In this document: in pieces, positions 6,249 to 7,254 of the stretch
Layout of the letters: each line of letters begins with the position of its first letter
Numbering within the stretch: the stretch's first letter is position 1
NCBI GenBank assembly: GCA_030607895.1
Contig: JAUWJC010000202.1
Coordinates: forward strand, 1-7,254
DNA from: Pirellulales bacterium
GTDB taxonomy: Bacteria > Planctomycetota > Planctomycetia > Pirellulales > Thermoguttaceae
DNA: 7,254 bases
Direction: 5' to 3'
Made by a program: the position numbers and the translations under genes
The notes under the pieces: model-generated
Told to the model about the DNA's origin: nothing
Database searches by the model: none
The model's input: only the letters and a program-made list of their open reading frames with translations

Positions 6249-7136
6249 ATGCTCACCGACAACATCCTCGACCTGATCGGCAACACCCCGCTGGTGCGAC
6301 TGAAGAACGAAAACGTCTATGCCAAGGCGGAGTTCCTCAATCCGGGCGGGAGTATAAAGGACCGGGTTGCCCGGGCGATGCTCGAAGGGGCCGAGCGTGA
6401 TGGCCGGCTGAAGCCCGACTCGATCATCGTCGAGCCGACCAGCGGGAACACGGGAATCGGCGTGGCGCTGGTCGGCCGGCTCAAAGGCTACCCGGTCCGA
6501 ATCGTCATGCCCGAGGGAATGAGCGAAGAAAGAAAAAAACTGATCATCGCCCTCGGTGCCGAGTTGATTCTCACGCCCGACGAGGAGAGCATCCCCGGAG
6601 CGGTCAAGCGAGTGGAGGAGATGGCGGCCGAGGACCCTCGGATATTCGTCCCGCAGCAGTTCGAGAACCCCGACAATCCCCGCTGCCACTATGAGGAGAC
6701 CGGGCCGGAACTGTGGCGGCAAATGACCGGCGATATAGCCTGTTTCGTCGCCGGCGTGGGCAGCGGCGGCACCTTGCAGGGCGTGGGAACCTTTCTGAAG
6801 GAGCACAAGCCGGGCGTCAAAATCGTGGCCGTCGAGCCGAAGAACGTCTCGGCACTGCTGGGACACGAGCCGGGTTTGCACCAGATACAGGGTATCGGCG
6901 ACGGCTTCATACCGGCCGTGCTGGATATCTCGCTCGTCGACGACGTCGTCGAAGTGACAGACGAAGACGCAATCGAGACCACGCGGCAACTCGGCCGCGA
7001 CTTCGGGCTGCTGGTCGGCATTTCTTCCGGAGCCAACGTCTGGGCCGCCCGGCAACTGGCCCGCTCGATGAAAGGAAACATCGCAACCGTGCTGCCCGAT
7101 CGGGCCGAGCGGTACTTCAGCACCGCGCTGCTGTAA
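6249..7136 (+). CDS. cysK: Cysteine synthase (O-acetylserine sulfhydrylase), PLP-dependent
   Basis: 295 residues, cytoplasmic; makes L-cysteine from O-acetylserine and sulfide. CysK-type motifs in order: IGNTPLVRL (10-18), NPGGSIKDR (31-39) with the PLP-binding lysine K37, the substrate loop TSGNTG (64-69), QQFENP (136-141), the PLP phosphate-binding loop GVGSGGT (169-175) and GISSGAN (257-263). The C-terminal motif reads PDRAERY (283-289) where E. coli CysK has PDSGERY; that serine contacts the PLP ring nitrogen, so this is a variant subtype. The protein is slightly shorter than the usual 305-320 residues because the segment after NTPLVRL is compact. The frame is open to 6015, but the ATG at 6249 matches the family N-terminus; no Shine-Dalgarno sequence precedes it at normal distance. 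It has its own promoter candidate after a terminator, so it is probably not cotranscribed with its neighbours. CysM or another PLP fold-type II beta-replacing enzyme is less likely. Confidence 0.93.
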   Translation: MLTDNILDLIGNTPLVRLKNENVYAKAEFLNPGGSIKDRVARAMLEGAERDGRLKPDSIIVEPTSGNTGIGVALVGRLKGYPVRIVMPEGMSEERKKLIIALGAELILTPDEESIPGAVKRVEEMAAEDPRIFVPQQFENPDNPRCHYEETGPELWRQMTGDIACFVAGVGSGGTLQGVGTFLKEHKPGVKIVAVEPKNVSALLGHEPGLHQIQGIGDGFIPAVLDISLVDDVVEVTDEDAIETTRQLGRDFGLLVGISSGANVWAARQLARSMKGNIATVLPDRAERYFSTALL

Positions 7137-7190
7137 GAGGGGCGGCAGGCACGCGGCGTTGTGTGGAACGCAAACTTTCCAGGATAAAGC

Positions 7191-7254
7191 GGTAGGGTGG
7201 GTCGAGCGAAGCGAGCCCCACCAACTACGATTCGGCTATTTGCCGGTGGGGCTC
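7191..7254. repeat. REP-like inverted repeat cut by the window edge
   Basis: A left arm starting with GTAGGGTGGG (7192-7201) and ending GAGCCCCACC (7213-7222) is followed, after 22 bp, by GGTGGGGCTC (7245-7254), the exact reverse complement of the arm's inner end. The window stops inside the right arm. The outer motif is shared with the inverted pair at 3388-3453, while the inner part (TCGAGCGAAGCGAG) differs. It lies 54 bp after the cysteine synthase stop; 7137-7190 shows nothing recognisable. Confidence 0.8.

Noticed and set aside
6214..6276. Short upstream open frame (20 codons) overlapping the cysteine synthase start
   Set aside because: It would be an interesting leader peptide, but it has no ribosome binding site, no cysteine-rich or attenuator-like content and is expected by chance.

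Overview
The window looks like chromosomal DNA of a planctomycete, probably of the Pirellulales type. This is inferred from gene content: an SGLT-like sodium symporter carrying the small transthyretin/carboxypeptidase-regulatory-like domain so frequent in planctomycetal envelope proteins, a Tat-exported Gfo/Idh/MocA oxidoreductase, an exported CBM9-like protein, GC-rich coding sequence, and intergenic gaps full of short palindromic repeats. No rRNA, tRNA, CRISPR, phage, transposase or RAYT gene was seen.

Layout: 1-70 is a perfect tandem array of ten 7-bp units. 90-2042 (minus) is the sodium:solute symporter. 2043-2330 is a divergent intergenic region with REP-like hairpins and a candidate promoter for the rightward genes. 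Three collinear plus-strand genes follow: 2331-3389, an exported NEW3-like + CBM9-like protein; 3482-4549, an exported FIST-domain-like protein; 4651-5979, a Tat-exported Gfo/Idh/MocA oxidoreductase. The gaps between them (92 and 101 bp) each hold an inverted repeat, of different types. 5980-6248 holds two inverted copies of one palindrome, a strong rho-independent terminator and a good promoter candidate for the next gene, 6249-7136, a CysK-type cysteine synthase. The window ends inside another inverted repeat (7191-7254).

How the genes may work together (inference): the symporter would import a sugar or similar solute across the inner membrane. The three divergent exported proteins could bind carbohydrate (CBM9-like), sense a small ligand (FIST) and oxidise or otherwise process a sugar derivative (Gfo/Idh/MocA) in the periplasm. 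The terminator and separate promoter make cysteine synthase an independent unit. The most unusual points are the symporter-TTR fusion, a short FIST protein with a signal peptide, and the fact that every intergenic gap carries a repeat, several of them inverted pairs.
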